Assembly (NCBI RefSeq): GCF_024704385.1
Contig: NZ_JAJDFX010000002.1
Span: 62,001-126,000, forward strand
Length of the DNA stretch: 64,000 bases
DNA from: Cellulomonas sp. P24
Lineage (GTDB): Bacteria; Actinomycetota; Actinomycetes; Actinomycetales; Cellulomonadaceae
Direction of reading: 5' to 3'
Below, piece by piece: positions 52,464 to 61,371 of this stretch (position 1 is its first letter; each line of letters begins with the position of its first letter). Below the pieces are notes generated by a model. It did no database searches. It saw only the letters and a program-made list of their open reading frames with translations, and was not told where the DNA came from. A program made the translations under genes and the position numbers.

Positions 52464-53099
52464 GTGGGCGTGGACGAGGCGATGCGCACCGGCGTTCGGG
52501 TCGTCCGTGCGACGATGACCGCCGCCACCGTCCTCGCCCTCGCAGCCGGAGCGCACCGGCTCGGCGGCGGCACACTCCCCCCGCTTGCCGTCCTCGCCGC
52601 CCTCGGCAGCCTCGTCCTCCTGGTCACGACGGTCCTCTCACGGTGGCACCTGTCCTTCACGGTGCTGCTTCCGGTGCTCGGGGCCGCGCAGTACGCGCTG
52701 CACCACGCGCTCGGTGCGCTCGCCGTCCCGGGTGACGCCTCGCTGCCCACCCTCGGGATGCACGCTGCGATGTCCGCCGGTGGTCTCCCGTCCGCCGCGA
52801 CACCGGGCATGGGGGCCATGGCCGGCATGGCCGGGCCCATGCCGCTCTCGATGACGGTGGCACATGCCGCCGCGACGGTCGTCGCCGCACTCGTGCTCGT
52901 CGGGGGCGACCGTGCCGCCCGGATGGCACTGCACTGGTGGTCGACGGTGCTCCCGCTCATCCACGACCGCCGCCCCTCGCCCGTCGTCCGGATCCACCCG
53001 CTCGTCCCGGTCCCCGTCGTCCACCCGGCACGTCCGTGCGCTGCGCTGCGGCGCTCCGACCCTCGGCGGGGCCCGCCGCTGCGCCCGGTCTTCGCCTGA
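52464..53099 (+). CDS. Met-rich membrane protein of a copper/heme operon
   Basis: 211 residues from the GTG at 52464, seven bases after GGAGG. Four membrane helices (about 15-90 and 130-165) with an extracellular-type loop dense in Met/Gly/Ala (M-G-A-M-A-G-M-A-G-P-M), and a basic, proline-rich tail. Met-rich loops often bind copper. The PCu(A)C gene follows 269 bp downstream on the same strand. Not recognised as a named family. Confidence 0.65.
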   Translation: MGVDEAMRTGVRVVRATMTAATVLALAAGAHRLGGGTLPPLAVLAALGSLVLLVTTVLSRWHLSFTVLLPVLGAAQYALHHALGALAVPGDASLPTLGMHAAMSAGGLPSAATPGMGAMAGMAGPMPLSMTVAHAAATVVAALVLVGGDRAARMALHWWSTVLPLIHDRRPSPVVRIHPLVPVPVVHPARPCAALRRSDPRRGPPLRPVFA

Positions 53100-53368
53100 C
53101 GTCGACGGACCTCATGGTCCGTGTCCCCGCCGCGGTGCCGCTCCGGCCACCTGGCGCTCGTCCTCCGACGCTCGTCGTCGCGTGAGCACGCCCTCACGTG
53201 GACGAGACCGGGTTCGGGGCCCCGCGGTCGCGATCTCGTGCCTCGACGGTGGCATTCCTTGCGCGTACCGGGCCTCAGCGCCCGCGCGCGGGCCGGATGC
53301 CGTCGTCACCCGCATGCCCGACCACTCACGTCACATGGTTCACGACCATGCCCACGAAGGGCTCTCCC

Positions 53369-53935
53369 ATGACTTCCGTCCGCTTCCGCCCCACCCCGCG
53401 CACGTGGCTCACGCCCGCGCTCGTCCTCACCCTCGGTCTCACGCTCGGCGCGTGCGGCACCGCCACCTCCTCGACGCCCGCGACGACGGGCGCCGCCGCG
53501 GTCGCGACGACCGCTGCCGACCTCACGGTGACCGACCCCTGGGTCAAGGCCGCCGACACCGGCATGACCGCCGTCTTCGGCACGATCACGAACGCCCGCG
53601 ACACCGACGTCCGGCTCACGTCGGGCACCTCGGCCGCAGCGACGAAGGTCGAGCTGCACGAGATGGCCGCCGACGCGTCCGGAACGATGGTCATGCGTCC
53701 CAAGGAGGGTGGGTTCGTCATCCCCGCGCACGGCTCTCTCACCCTCCAGCCCGGCGGTCTGCACGTGATGCTGATGGGGCTCACCGCAGCGGTGAAGCCC
53801 GGTGACGAGGTCACCGTCACGCTGCAGGCCGACGACGGCACGACGCTGACGATCGCCGCTCCGGCGCGATCGTTCGCCGGTGCCAACGAGAGCTACACCG
53901 GGACGGCGTCACCCATGGCGTCGACCATGCCGTGA
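53369..53935 (+). CDS. periplasmic-type copper chaperone PCu(A)C
   Basis: 188 residues from ATG 53369 (GAAGGG upstream). Lipoprotein signal with L-G-A-C, then a PCu(A)C domain with the copper ligands H97 and M99 (L-H-E-M) and H132 and M134 (L-H-V-M), following the H-x-M ... H-x-M pattern. Its stop overlaps the next start as GTGA. In Streptomyces the homologue (ECuC) works with Sco and the Dyp peroxidase DtpA in copper delivery to GlxA. Confidence 0.92.
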   Translation: MTSVRFRPTPRTWLTPALVLTLGLTLGACGTATSSTPATTGAAAVATTAADLTVTDPWVKAADTGMTAVFGTITNARDTDVRLTSGTSAAATKVELHEMAADASGTMVMRPKEGGFVIPAHGSLTLQPGGLHVMLMGLTAAVKPGDEVTVTLQADDGTTLTIAAPARSFAGANESYTGTASPMASTMP

Positions 53936-55146
53936 GCGGGGACGGTCTCGACCGTCGAGCATTCCTCCAGGGAGGCGCCGCCGCACTCGGCGGCGCCGCC
54001 CTGGCGCTCGGCGGTCGCGCGGCGTGGGACGCCGCCACGGCGTCGGAACCGGCGGTCGGTCCGGCGGACGCCGTGGGTCGCGCGTTCGTGGCGGCGCGCG
54101 GGGTGCGGCAGGCCGGCGTCGGGACTCCCCCTCAGTCCTTCGCGTCGTTCGTGTCGCTCGACCTCGTCGACGGCGTCGATCGCGCCGCGCTGGTGCGCCT
54201 GATGCGGATCTGGACGGACGACATCGACCGGCTGACAGGTGGCCGACCGGGTCTAGCCGACACCGAGCCCGAGCTGGCCGTCGTCCCGGCCCGGCTGACG
54301 GTCACGGTCGGGTACGGGCCCGGGGTGTTCTCCGCCGCGGGCCTCGACGACCGACGACCCACGTGGCTCGCGCCGCTGCCCCCGTTCGCGGTCGACCGGC
54401 TGGAGGACGCCTGGACCGGGGGGGACCTCATGCTGCAGGTGTGCGCGGACGACGAGGTCACGATCTCCCACGCCATCCGGCTGATGGTCAAGGACGCTCG
54501 GACGTTCACCTCGGTGAGATGGGTCCAGCGCGGGTTCCGTCGTTCGCCCGGCGCGACGCCCCCGGGAACCACCATGCGCAACCTCATGGGTCAGGTCGAC
54601 GGCACCCGCAACCCCTCGCCCGACGCGGACGGCTCGCTGATCTGGCACGAGAGCGGACCGTCCTGGCTCGTCGGCGGGACGTCGATGGTGATCCGCCGGA
54701 TCGCGATGGACCTCGAGACCTGGGATGCCGTCGACCGCACCGGCAGGGAGTTCGCCCTGGGGCGTCGTCTCTCCGACGGCTCTCCGCTGACCGGGACCAG
54801 CGAGCACGACGCGCCTGATCTCGACGCGGTGGACTCGCTCGGGTTCCCGGTGATCGACACCTCGGCGCACATCCGGCGGGCGCGGTCCGCGAACCCGGCC
54901 GAGAGGTTCCTCCGACGTCCGTACAACTACGACGACCCGCCGGCCCCCGGCACCCTCTCACGGTCCGGGTTGGTGTTCGTCACCTTCCAGCGTGACCCCG
55001 TCACCCAGTTCGTGCCGATCCAGCGTCAGCTCGACAAGGCCGACATGCTCAACCGGTGGACCACACCGATCGGGTCGGCGGTGTTCGCCGTCCCCGGTGG
55101 GTTCCAGGCCGGGGAGTACCTCGGACAGCGGCTCCTGGAAGTCTGA
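53932..55146 (+). CDS. Dyp-type heme peroxidase, Tat-exported (EfeB/DtpA-like)
   Basis: 404 residues; GTG start within the GTGA overlap. Tat signal: D-R-R-A-F-L-Q-G-G followed by an alanine-rich helix. Dyp motifs: G-Q-V-D223-G-T-R (distal Asp) and proximal heme ligand H313 in S-A-H-I-R-R-A. R-P-Y-N-Y-D-D near 327 fits EfeB-type enzymes. Exported folded with heme. Coupled to PCu(A)C as in the Streptomyces DtpA-ECuC locus. Confidence 0.93.
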   Translation: MSGDGLDRRAFLQGGAAALGGAALALGGRAAWDAATASEPAVGPADAVGRAFVAARGVRQAGVGTPPQSFASFVSLDLVDGVDRAALVRLMRIWTDDIDRLTGGRPGLADTEPELAVVPARLTVTVGYGPGVFSAAGLDDRRPTWLAPLPPFAVDRLEDAWTGGDLMLQVCADDEVTISHAIRLMVKDARTFTSVRWVQRGFRRSPGATPPGTTMRNLMGQVDGTRNPSPDADGSLIWHESGPSWLVGGTSMVIRRIAMDLETWDAVDRTGREFALGRRLSDGSPLTGTSEHDAPDLDAVDSLGFPVIDTSAHIRRARSANPAERFLRRPYNYDDPPAPGTLSRSGLVFVTFQRDPVTQFVPIQRQLDKADMLNRWTTPIGSAVFAVPGGFQAGEYLGQRLLEV

Positions 55147-55155
55147 CCGCCTGCG

Positions 55156-56472
55156 TCAGACCGCGGCGTCGGCGGCATACACATCCGGTGTGCCGTCGGC
55201 GTCGCTGTCGGTCTCCTCGGCCTCCGAGAGCTGGCGGTACACGCGGTTGCGTAGACGCAAGATTCCCGTGGCGAGCAGCGCGGCGGCGAGGGAGCCGAGG
55301 ACCACCGCCACCTTGACGTGGTCGTCCCGCGTGCTGCCCGTCCCGAACGCGAGCTCTCCGACGAGGAGGGACACCGTGAACCCGATCCCGGCCAGGATCG
55401 CCAGCCCCAGCACATCGACCCAGGCCAGCCCCTCGGCGAGCTGCGCTCGGGTGAACCGCGCCATGAGCCAGGTCGCGCCGAAGATGCCGATCGGCTTGCC
55501 CACCACGAGGCCGACGACGATGCCGAGGGCGACGGGGTCGGTCAGCGCCGTCGTGAGCCCGCCCCACCCGCCGACCGAGACCCCCGCCGAGAGCAGGGCG
55601 AAGATCGGCACCGCCACCCCCGCCGAGAGCGGGCGGAACCGGTGCTCGAAGTGCTCGGCGAGCCCCGGCCCGGCGTCCGGACCCCCGGCGGCGTCGCTGC
55701 GGACGACCGGTACCGCGAAGCCGAGCAGGACCCCGGCGACCGTCGCGTGCACGCCCGACGCGTGGACGAGGGCCCACACCGCGGCGGCGAGCGGGAGGAG
55801 GAGCCACCAGGACCGCACGCGCCGCTGGACGAGGAACGTGAACAGGGCGAACGGCACGACCGCGATCAGCAACGGCGTGACGGTGAACTCGGCCGTGTAG
55901 AAGATCGCGATGATCGTGATGGCGATGAGGTCGTCGACGACGGCCAGGGTGAGCAGGAACGTCCGCAGCGCGGGCGGCAGGTGACGCCCGATCACCGCCA
56001 GCACGGCGAGCGCGAACGCGATGTCGGTCGCGGTCGGGATCGCCCAGCCCTGGACCTCACCCGTCGCTGCGGTCGCGTTCACGACGCTGTACAGGACCGC
56101 GGGCACGATCACACCACCGATGGCAGCCGCGACCGGCACGGCCGCCCGCCGCGGGTCGCGCAGGTCCCCCGCGACGAACTCGCGCTTGAGCTCGAGGCCC
56201 GCCACGAAGAAGAAGATCGCGAGCAGGCCGTCGGCCGCCCAGGCAGAGGCGCTGAGCTCGAGGTGGAGCGCTGCCGGACCGAACGTGGCGTCGCGCACCG
56301 TCGCGTACCCGTCCGCCCACGGCGAGTTCGACCACACCAGGGCGACCACGGCACCTGCCATCAGCAGAGCGCCACCGATGGTCTCCTGACGCAGGATGTC
56401 GGCGATGCGGACGACCTCGGGCCACGACCCGCGGCCGAACACACGGGGAACGCGGCGGGAGGTATCAGTCAT
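55156..56472 (-). CDS. nhaA: Na+/H+ antiporter NhaA
   Basis: 438 residues from ATG 56472 (TTGGAG upstream). NhaA fold with the opening [31 protein letters not shown] near 85 and the transport Asp pair in L-A-V-V-D-D-L. Exchanges sodium for protons across the inner membrane. It converges with the Dyp gene and is 103 bp downstream of the CPA1 antiporter on the same strand. Confidence 0.94.
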   Translation of the reverse strand: MTDTSRRVPRVFGRGSWPEVVRIADILRQETIGGALLMAGAVVALVWSNSPWADGYATVRDATFGPAALHLELSASAWAADGLLAIFFFVAGLELKREFVAGDLRDPRRAAVPVAAAIGGVIVPAVLYSVVNATAATGEVQGWAIPTATDIAFALAVLAVIGRHLPPALRTFLLTLAVVDDLIAITIIAIFYTAEFTVTPLLIAVVPFALFTFLVQRRVRSWWLLLPLAAAVWALVHASGVHATVAGVLLGFAVPVVRSDAAGGPDAGPGLAEHFEHRFRPLSAGVAVPIFALLSAGVSVGGWGGLTTALTDPVALGIVVGLVVGKPIGIFGATWLMARFTRAQLAEGLAWVDVLGLAILAGIGFTVSLLVGELAFGTGSTRDDHVKVAVVLGSLAAALLATGILRLRNRVYRQLSEAEETDSDADGTPDVYAADAAV

Positions 56473-56575
56473 GGAGGCTCCAAGTCGTGGGGTCGCATCA
56501 GATGCTGCCGACCAGACTTCCCGGCTCACCGGTCACCAGCCTACGTGACCTCGTAGCGCGTCCGCCGGACGGCGA

Positions 56576-58144
56576 TCAGCCGAGGTCGCGCACCGCCCGC
56601 GCCTCGACGTCCTGCATCACGGTGTCCGCGACCTCGGCACTCACCTCTCCGTGCCTCCGTGCCTGCAGCACCACGGTGCGCTCGGCCTCGCTCGCGCGAT
56701 GCAGCAGCTGCTCGAGCTCACCCGGGTAGTCCACGGCGTCGTCGGCACCCGCACGCGCGCTGCCGAGCGCCGTCTGCGCCGCGAGGAACCCCTCGTACTG
56801 CAGGATCACCGCTGCACGGACCGACGGCGGCACCTGATCGGTCGGTGCGACGGCGCGCACCGCCTCGAGCGCGGCCTCGGTGGCCCGACGACGAAGCGAG
56901 GCGACCTCCCGCGGCACGTCGGACTCGCTTCCCACCGCGAGTGCCTTGACCAGCGGTGCGAGCGTCAGCCCCTGCACCACGAGCGTCACCAGGACCGTCA
57001 CGAGCGCCATGAAGACGATCTGGTCCCGGACCGGGAACGGAGCCCCGGCGTCCGTCGTCGTGGGGAGCGCGAGCGCCGTCGCGACCGTCACGACTCCGCG
57101 CATCCCGGCCCAGGCCGCCACGACCGTCTCGCGCGGACCGTACGGGGACGCCGTCCGCTGGCGGCCGCGTCGCAGCCGCGCGAGAGCCGTCGCCGGGAAC
57201 ATCCAGCCGAACCGCACCGCCACGAGGACCGCGACGACCAGCGCCGCGACCTGCACCGTCCGCGTGGCGACGTGGCTGCCCTTCAGGACCTCCGTGAGCT
57301 CGAACCCGATGAGGACGAACACGAGGCTCGTGATGACGTAGTCGGCGTACCGCCAGACGGCTCGGCCGAGCAGCCACCCGCCGGAGGTGACCGCGGTGTG
57401 CGAGTACGTCCTGAGGAACAGGCCGACGGTGAGCACCGCGAGCACCCCTGAACCGTGCAGCTCCTCCGCCACGAGGTAGACCACGAACGGCACCGCCACG
57501 GTCACGGTCGTCTCGGCGGTCGCGTCGTGCAGCGCGGCCAGGGCGAACCGGCTCAGGACACCGGCCACCAGCCCGATCGCGATACCGCCGACCACCGCCA
57601 GGACGAGGCCCCCGCCGATGTCCACGAGGGACACCCCACCGGTCACGACGGCGGCGACGGCCAGCTTGTAGAGCACCAGAGCGGTGGCGTCGTTGAACAT
57701 GCCCTCACCCTCGAGGACCGTCACGAGCCGGTCGGGAAGCCGGAGCCGGCGAGCCACCGCGGTAGCGGCCACCGGGTCCGGAGGTGCCACGACCGCACCG
57801 AGGACGACGGCAGTCGGCCAGTCGAAGCCGGCCAGCCGCACCGCGCCCGCGACAGCCGCGGTGCTCGCGACGGTCAGCCCGACGGCGAGGAGCAGGATCG
57901 GTCGCGCGTCCTGCCGGAACTCGTTGGCGGTCGCGCGCTGGGTGGCGGCGAACAGCAGCGGAGGGAGGACCACCGGGAGGATGATCGACGGCTCGATCGT
58001 CAGCGGCGGCACGCCCGGCACCAGGGGCATCGCGAGACCGAAGACTGTGAGCAGCACCGGCAACGGCACCCGGAGACGATCCGCCAGCGGGGTGAGCACG
58101 ACGACCCCGGTGAGGAGAACCGCCCACAGCACGACGCTCGACAT
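56576..58144 (-). CDS. Na+/H+ antiporter, CPA1 family (NhaP-like)
   Basis: 522 residues from ATG 58144. About twelve membrane helices. Conserved G-A-V-V-A-P-P-D-P-V-A-A-T-A (about 110-125) and F-N-D-A-T-A-L-V (about 150) carry the transport acids of NhaP/NHE proteins. A cytoplasmic tail of about 110 residues, rich in A, E and R, follows. A second sodium/proton exchanger next to NhaA suggests a pH or salt-tolerance pair. Confidence 0.93.
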   Translation of the reverse strand: MSSVVLWAVLLTGVVVLTPLADRLRVPLPVLLTVFGLAMPLVPGVPPLTIEPSIILPVVLPPLLFAATQRATANEFRQDARPILLLAVGLTVASTAAVAGAVRLAGFDWPTAVVLGAVVAPPDPVAATAVARRLRLPDRLVTVLEGEGMFNDATALVLYKLAVAAVVTGGVSLVDIGGGLVLAVVGGIAIGLVAGVLSRFALAALHDATAETTVTVAVPFVVYLVAEELHGSGVLAVLTVGLFLRTYSHTAVTSGGWLLGRAVWRYADYVITSLVFVLIGFELTEVLKGSHVATRTVQVAALVVAVLVAVRFGWMFPATALARLRRGRQRTASPYGPRETVVAAWAGMRGVVTVATALALPTTTDAGAPFPVRDQIVFMALVTVLVTLVVQGLTLAPLVKALAVGSESDVPREVASLRRRATEAALEAVRAVAPTDQVPPSVRAAVILQYEGFLAAQTALGSARAGADDAVDYPGELEQLLHRASEAERTVVLQARRHGEVSAEVADTVMQDVEARAVRDLG

Positions 58145-58300
58145 GTCCCCCTCCTCGGCTGTCCGGGTTCGGCACCGCAGCACCCCACCCTCCGGGTGCG
58201 CGCGGACAGCGCCCCGGTCCAGGCGTCAGTCTGTCGGACCGCTGCCCGCGGCGCGAGCCTCGCCCGGGCTGCCCGGGCCGCGGCCGGACCGCCGGAGCAG

Positions 58301-58341
58301 CACGCGGGCCCCGGGACAGCTCGTGTCCCGGGGCCCGCGTG
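58301..58341. terminator. perfect 18-bp hairpin after pyruvate kinase
   Basis: Stem 58301-58318 with 58324-58341, loop GCTCG. It is 12 bases beyond the pyk stop on the minus strand; no T-run follows. Confidence 0.85.
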
Positions 58342-58353
58342 GATCAGATCTGC

Positions 58354-59793
58354 TCAGTCCTTCTCGCGCACCACGGTGCCGAGCTCTTCACCGATCTTGT
58401 GCACGAGGATCGAGTTGGTCGTCCCCGCCTGCCCGACCGGGGCACCCGAGACGACGACCACCAGGTCGCCTTCCTCCGCGAGCCCGTGGGCGCGGAGGGT
58501 CGCGTCGACCTGCGCCACCATCGCGTCCGTGTTCGGGACGGGCGGGACCTGGTAGCTCTGGACGCCCCAGCTCAGCGAGAGAACCGAGCGAACCGCGGCG
58601 ATCGGGGTGAAGGCGAGCAGCGGGATGCCCGACCGCAGGCGCGACATCCGCCGTGCCGAGTCCCCGGTCTGCGTGAACGTCACGAGGTACTTCACGCCCA
58701 GCGTCTCGCCGACCTCGGCAGCTGCCCGCGTGATCGCCCCACCGCGCGTCTGCGGCGACGACCCGAGGGGAGCCATCCGCTCACGACCGAGCTCCTCGGT
58801 GTTCTCGATGATCCGCGCCATGGTCCGCACGGCCTCGATCGGGTACTCGCCGACACTCGTCTCACCGGAGAGCATCACGGCATCTGCACCGTCGAGCACC
58901 GCGTTGGCGCAGTCCGACGCCTCGGCCCGGGTCGGACGCGGCGCCGAGATCATCGACTCGAGAACCTGCGTGGCGACGATGACCGGCTTCGCGCTCCGGC
59001 GGGCGAGCTCGACGGCACGCTTCTGGACGAGCGGGACCTGCTCGAGGGGCATCTCGACGCCGAGGTCACCGCGGGCGACCATGATGCCGTCGAAGGCGTC
59101 GATGATCTCCGCGAGGTTCTCGACCGCCTGCGGCTTCTCGACCTTGGCGATGACCGGGATTACGCGGCCCTCTTCCTCCATGATCCGGCGCACGTCGTCG
59201 TAGTCGGACGCGTTCCGCACGAACGACAGCGCGATCAGGTCGGCACCGATGTTCAGGGCCCACCGGAGGTCGGCCTCGTCCTTGTCGGACATCGCCGGGA
59301 CGGACACCGCGACGCCCGGCAGGTTCAGGCCCTTGTTGTTCGAGACGGGTCCGCCGACCTCGACGCGGGTCACGACGCGCGGGCCTGTGACCTCGATGAT
59401 CCGGACCTGGACCCGGCCGTCGTCGATCAGGATCGGGTCACCCACACGGGCGTCGCCGGGAAGACCCTTGTGCGTGGTCGAGGCCAGCTCCTTGGTGCCC
59501 TGGACGTCCTCGGTCGTGATCGTGAAGATGTCACCCTCGGCGAGCTCGACCTTCTCGTCGATGAAGCGTCCGAGGCGGATCTTCGGGCCCTGGAGGTCGA
59601 CGAGCACGGCCACCGATCGACCCGAGGCGTTCGCGGCGGCACGCACGTTGTTGTAGACCCGCTCGTGAACCTCGGTGTCACCGTGGCTGCGGTTGAGTCG
59701 GGCCACGTCCATGCCCGCATCGACCAGGGCCTGGATCTGCTCGGCGGACTCGGTGACCGGTCCGATGGTGCATACAATCTTCGCTCTGCGCAT
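58354..59793 (-). CDS. pyk: pyruvate kinase
   Basis: 479 residues, typical length. R-R-A-K-I-V-C-T-I-G-P opening, L-N-R-S-H-G (substrate-binding R with the S-H), D-L-Q-G-P-K-I-R-L-G, catalytic Lys in V-I-A-K-V-E-K-P, A-R-G-D-L-G-V-E and the E-A-S-D signature M-L-S-G-E-T. Converts phosphoenolpyruvate and ADP to pyruvate and ATP in glycolysis. It is downstream of gltD on the same strand (102-bp gap). Confidence 0.97.
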   Translation of the reverse strand: MRRAKIVCTIGPVTESAEQIQALVDAGMDVARLNRSHGDTEVHERVYNNVRAAANASGRSVAVLVDLQGPKIRLGRFIDEKVELAEGDIFTITTEDVQGTKELASTTHKGLPGDARVGDPILIDDGRVQVRIIEVTGPRVVTRVEVGGPVSNNKGLNLPGVAVSVPAMSDKDEADLRWALNIGADLIALSFVRNASDYDDVRRIMEEEGRVIPVIAKVEKPQAVENLAEIIDAFDGIMVARGDLGVEMPLEQVPLVQKRAVELARRSAKPVIVATQVLESMISAPRPTRAEASDCANAVLDGADAVMLSGETSVGEYPIEAVRTMARIIENTEELGRERMAPLGSSPQTRGGAITRAAAEVGETLGVKYLVTFTQTGDSARRMSRLRSGIPLLAFTPIAAVRSVLSLSWGVQSYQVPPVPNTDAMVAQVDATLRAHGLAEEGDLVVVVSGAPVGQAGTTNSILVHKIGEELGTVVREKD

Positions 59794-59895
59794 GGAATGA
59801 AGCCTAGGCCTTTCGTGGAGTACGAGTTCCGGGTCCTCGGTCCTGAGGCTCGTGGTGACGCTCCAGGTATGGGAGGTGTAGGGGGAAGCGGGGGC

Positions 59896-61371
59896 TCAGG
59901 GTCGCAGAGCCACCGTGGCAGCGGTGATCGGTGCAGGGAGCTCGCTGCCTCCGGACAGGTAGGCGTCCACCGCGGCGGCCGCAGCGCGACCCTCGGCGAT
60001 CGCCCAGACGATCAGCGACTGTCCGCGGCCGGCGTCGCCGGCGACGAACACCCCGGGGACCGAGGTGGCGAAGTCCTCTCGGCGGGCGACGAGACCACGC
60101 GCGGTGAGCTCGACGTCGGTCTGCTCGACGAGGGTGCTGGTCTCCGGACCGGTGAACCCCATCGAGATCAGGACCAGATCGGCCGGGATGTCCCGCTCCG
60201 TGCCTGTGGTGGGCACCCGTCGACCGTCCGGAAGGTACTCGGTCGTCGCGAGGCGCAGGTGGCGGACGTGCCCGTCCTCGTCGCCGAGGAACGCGACCGT
60301 CGAGGCCAGGTAATCACGCTCCCCGCCCTCCTCGTGGGAGCTCGAGACCTCGAAGACGACCGGGTCCATCGGCCACGGCTGCGTCGCCGGCCGCTCCGTC
60401 GGAGGCCGCTTCCCGATCGCCAGGGTCGTGACCGACGCGGCCTGCTGCCGGAGAGCGGTACCGAGGCAGTCCGACCCGGTGTCGCCACCGCCGATGATGA
60501 CGACGTGCTTGCCCGCGGCGGTGATCTGGTCCGGGACCTCGACGCCGGCCGCGGCCTGGTTCGCCTGGTGCAGGTACTCCATCGCGACGTGGACACCCTC
60601 GAGCTCGCGCCCTGGCAGGGACAGCTCGCGCGGGACCGTTGCACCCGTGGTGATGACGACCGCGTCGAACCGCGCACGCAGCTGCTGCCAGGTGATGTCG
60701 CGACCGACCTCCACCCCCGGCCGGAAGCGGGTGCCCTCGGCTTCCATCTGCGCGATCCGACGATCGATGTGATGCTTCTCGAGCTTGAAGTCCGGCACGC
60801 CGTACCGCAGCAGCCCGCCGATCGCGTCGTCCCGCTCGTACACCGCGACGGTGTGGCCGACCCGCGTGAGCTGCTGTGCCGCGGCGAGTCCGGCCGGGCC
60901 CGACCCGACGACGGCCACCGTCGAACCGGTGAGTCGTTGGGGCACCTGCGGCTGGACGAGACCGCGAGCGAACGCCTCGTCGATGATCGCGACCTCGACG
61001 CTCTTGATCGTCACGGGCGGCTGGTTGATCCCCAGCACGCACGACGACTCGCACGGTGCGGGGCAGATGCGCCCGGTGAACTCCGGGAAGTTGTTGGTCG
61101 CGTGCAGACGCTCGATCGCATCCGCCCACTGCCCCCGGCGCACGAGGTCGTTCCACTCGGGGATCAGGTTGCCGAGCGGGCAGCCGTTGTGGCAGAACGG
61201 GATCCCGCAGTCCATGCACCGCGACGCCTGGCGACCGAGGAGGGCCCGGTCGTCCGGTTTGCCGACCCGGTACTCGTGCACCTCCTTCCAGTCCAGCAGG
61301 CGGACCGGGACCGGCCGGTCCGCAGGCAGCTCGCGGCTGCGGTACGTGAGGAAGCCTCGCGGGTCAGCCAC
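59896..61371 (-). CDS. gltD: glutamate synthase small subunit
   Basis: 491 residues. N-terminal Cys clusters for 4Fe-4S binding (C-M-D-C-G-I-P-F-C and C-P-A-P-C-E), two dinucleotide motifs [10 protein letters not shown] (FAD, about 155) and G-G-G-D-T-G-S-D-C (NADPH, about 297). Passes electrons from NADPH to GltB. The start overlaps the gltB end by eight bases, so both subunits are made together. Confidence 0.96.
   Translation of the reverse strand: MADPRGFLTYRSRELPADRPVPVRLLDWKEVHEYRVGKPDDRALLGRQASRCMDCGIPFCHNGCPLGNLIPEWNDLVRRGQWADAIERLHATNNFPEFTGRICPAPCESSCVLGINQPPVTIKSVEVAIIDEAFARGLVQPQVPQRLTGSTVAVVGSGPAGLAAAQQLTRVGHTVAVYERDDAIGGLLRYGVPDFKLEKHHIDRRIAQMEAEGTRFRPGVEVGRDITWQQLRARFDAVVITTGATVPRELSLPGRELEGVHVAMEYLHQANQAAAGVEVPDQITAAGKHVVIIGGGDTGSDCLGTALRQQAASVTTLAIGKRPPTERPATQPWPMDPVVFEVSSSHEEGGERDYLASTVAFLGDEDGHVRHLRLATTEYLPDGRRVPTTGTERDIPADLVLISMGFTGPETSTLVEQTDVELTARGLVARREDFATSVPGVFVAGDAGRGQSLIVWAIAEGRAAAAAVDAYLSGGSELPAPITAATVALRP

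Noticed and set aside
49821-53099. Very long plus-strand open frame over the Pls-type gene
   Set aside because: It is the antisense of a well-supported synthetase; only its last 211 codons (from 52464) show their own start, ribosome site and membrane-protein character.
55156-58144. NhaA and CPA1 antiporters as a fused or novel exchanger system
   Set aside because: Both are ordinary, complete members of separate families with a 103-bp gap; adjacency alone is not unusual.
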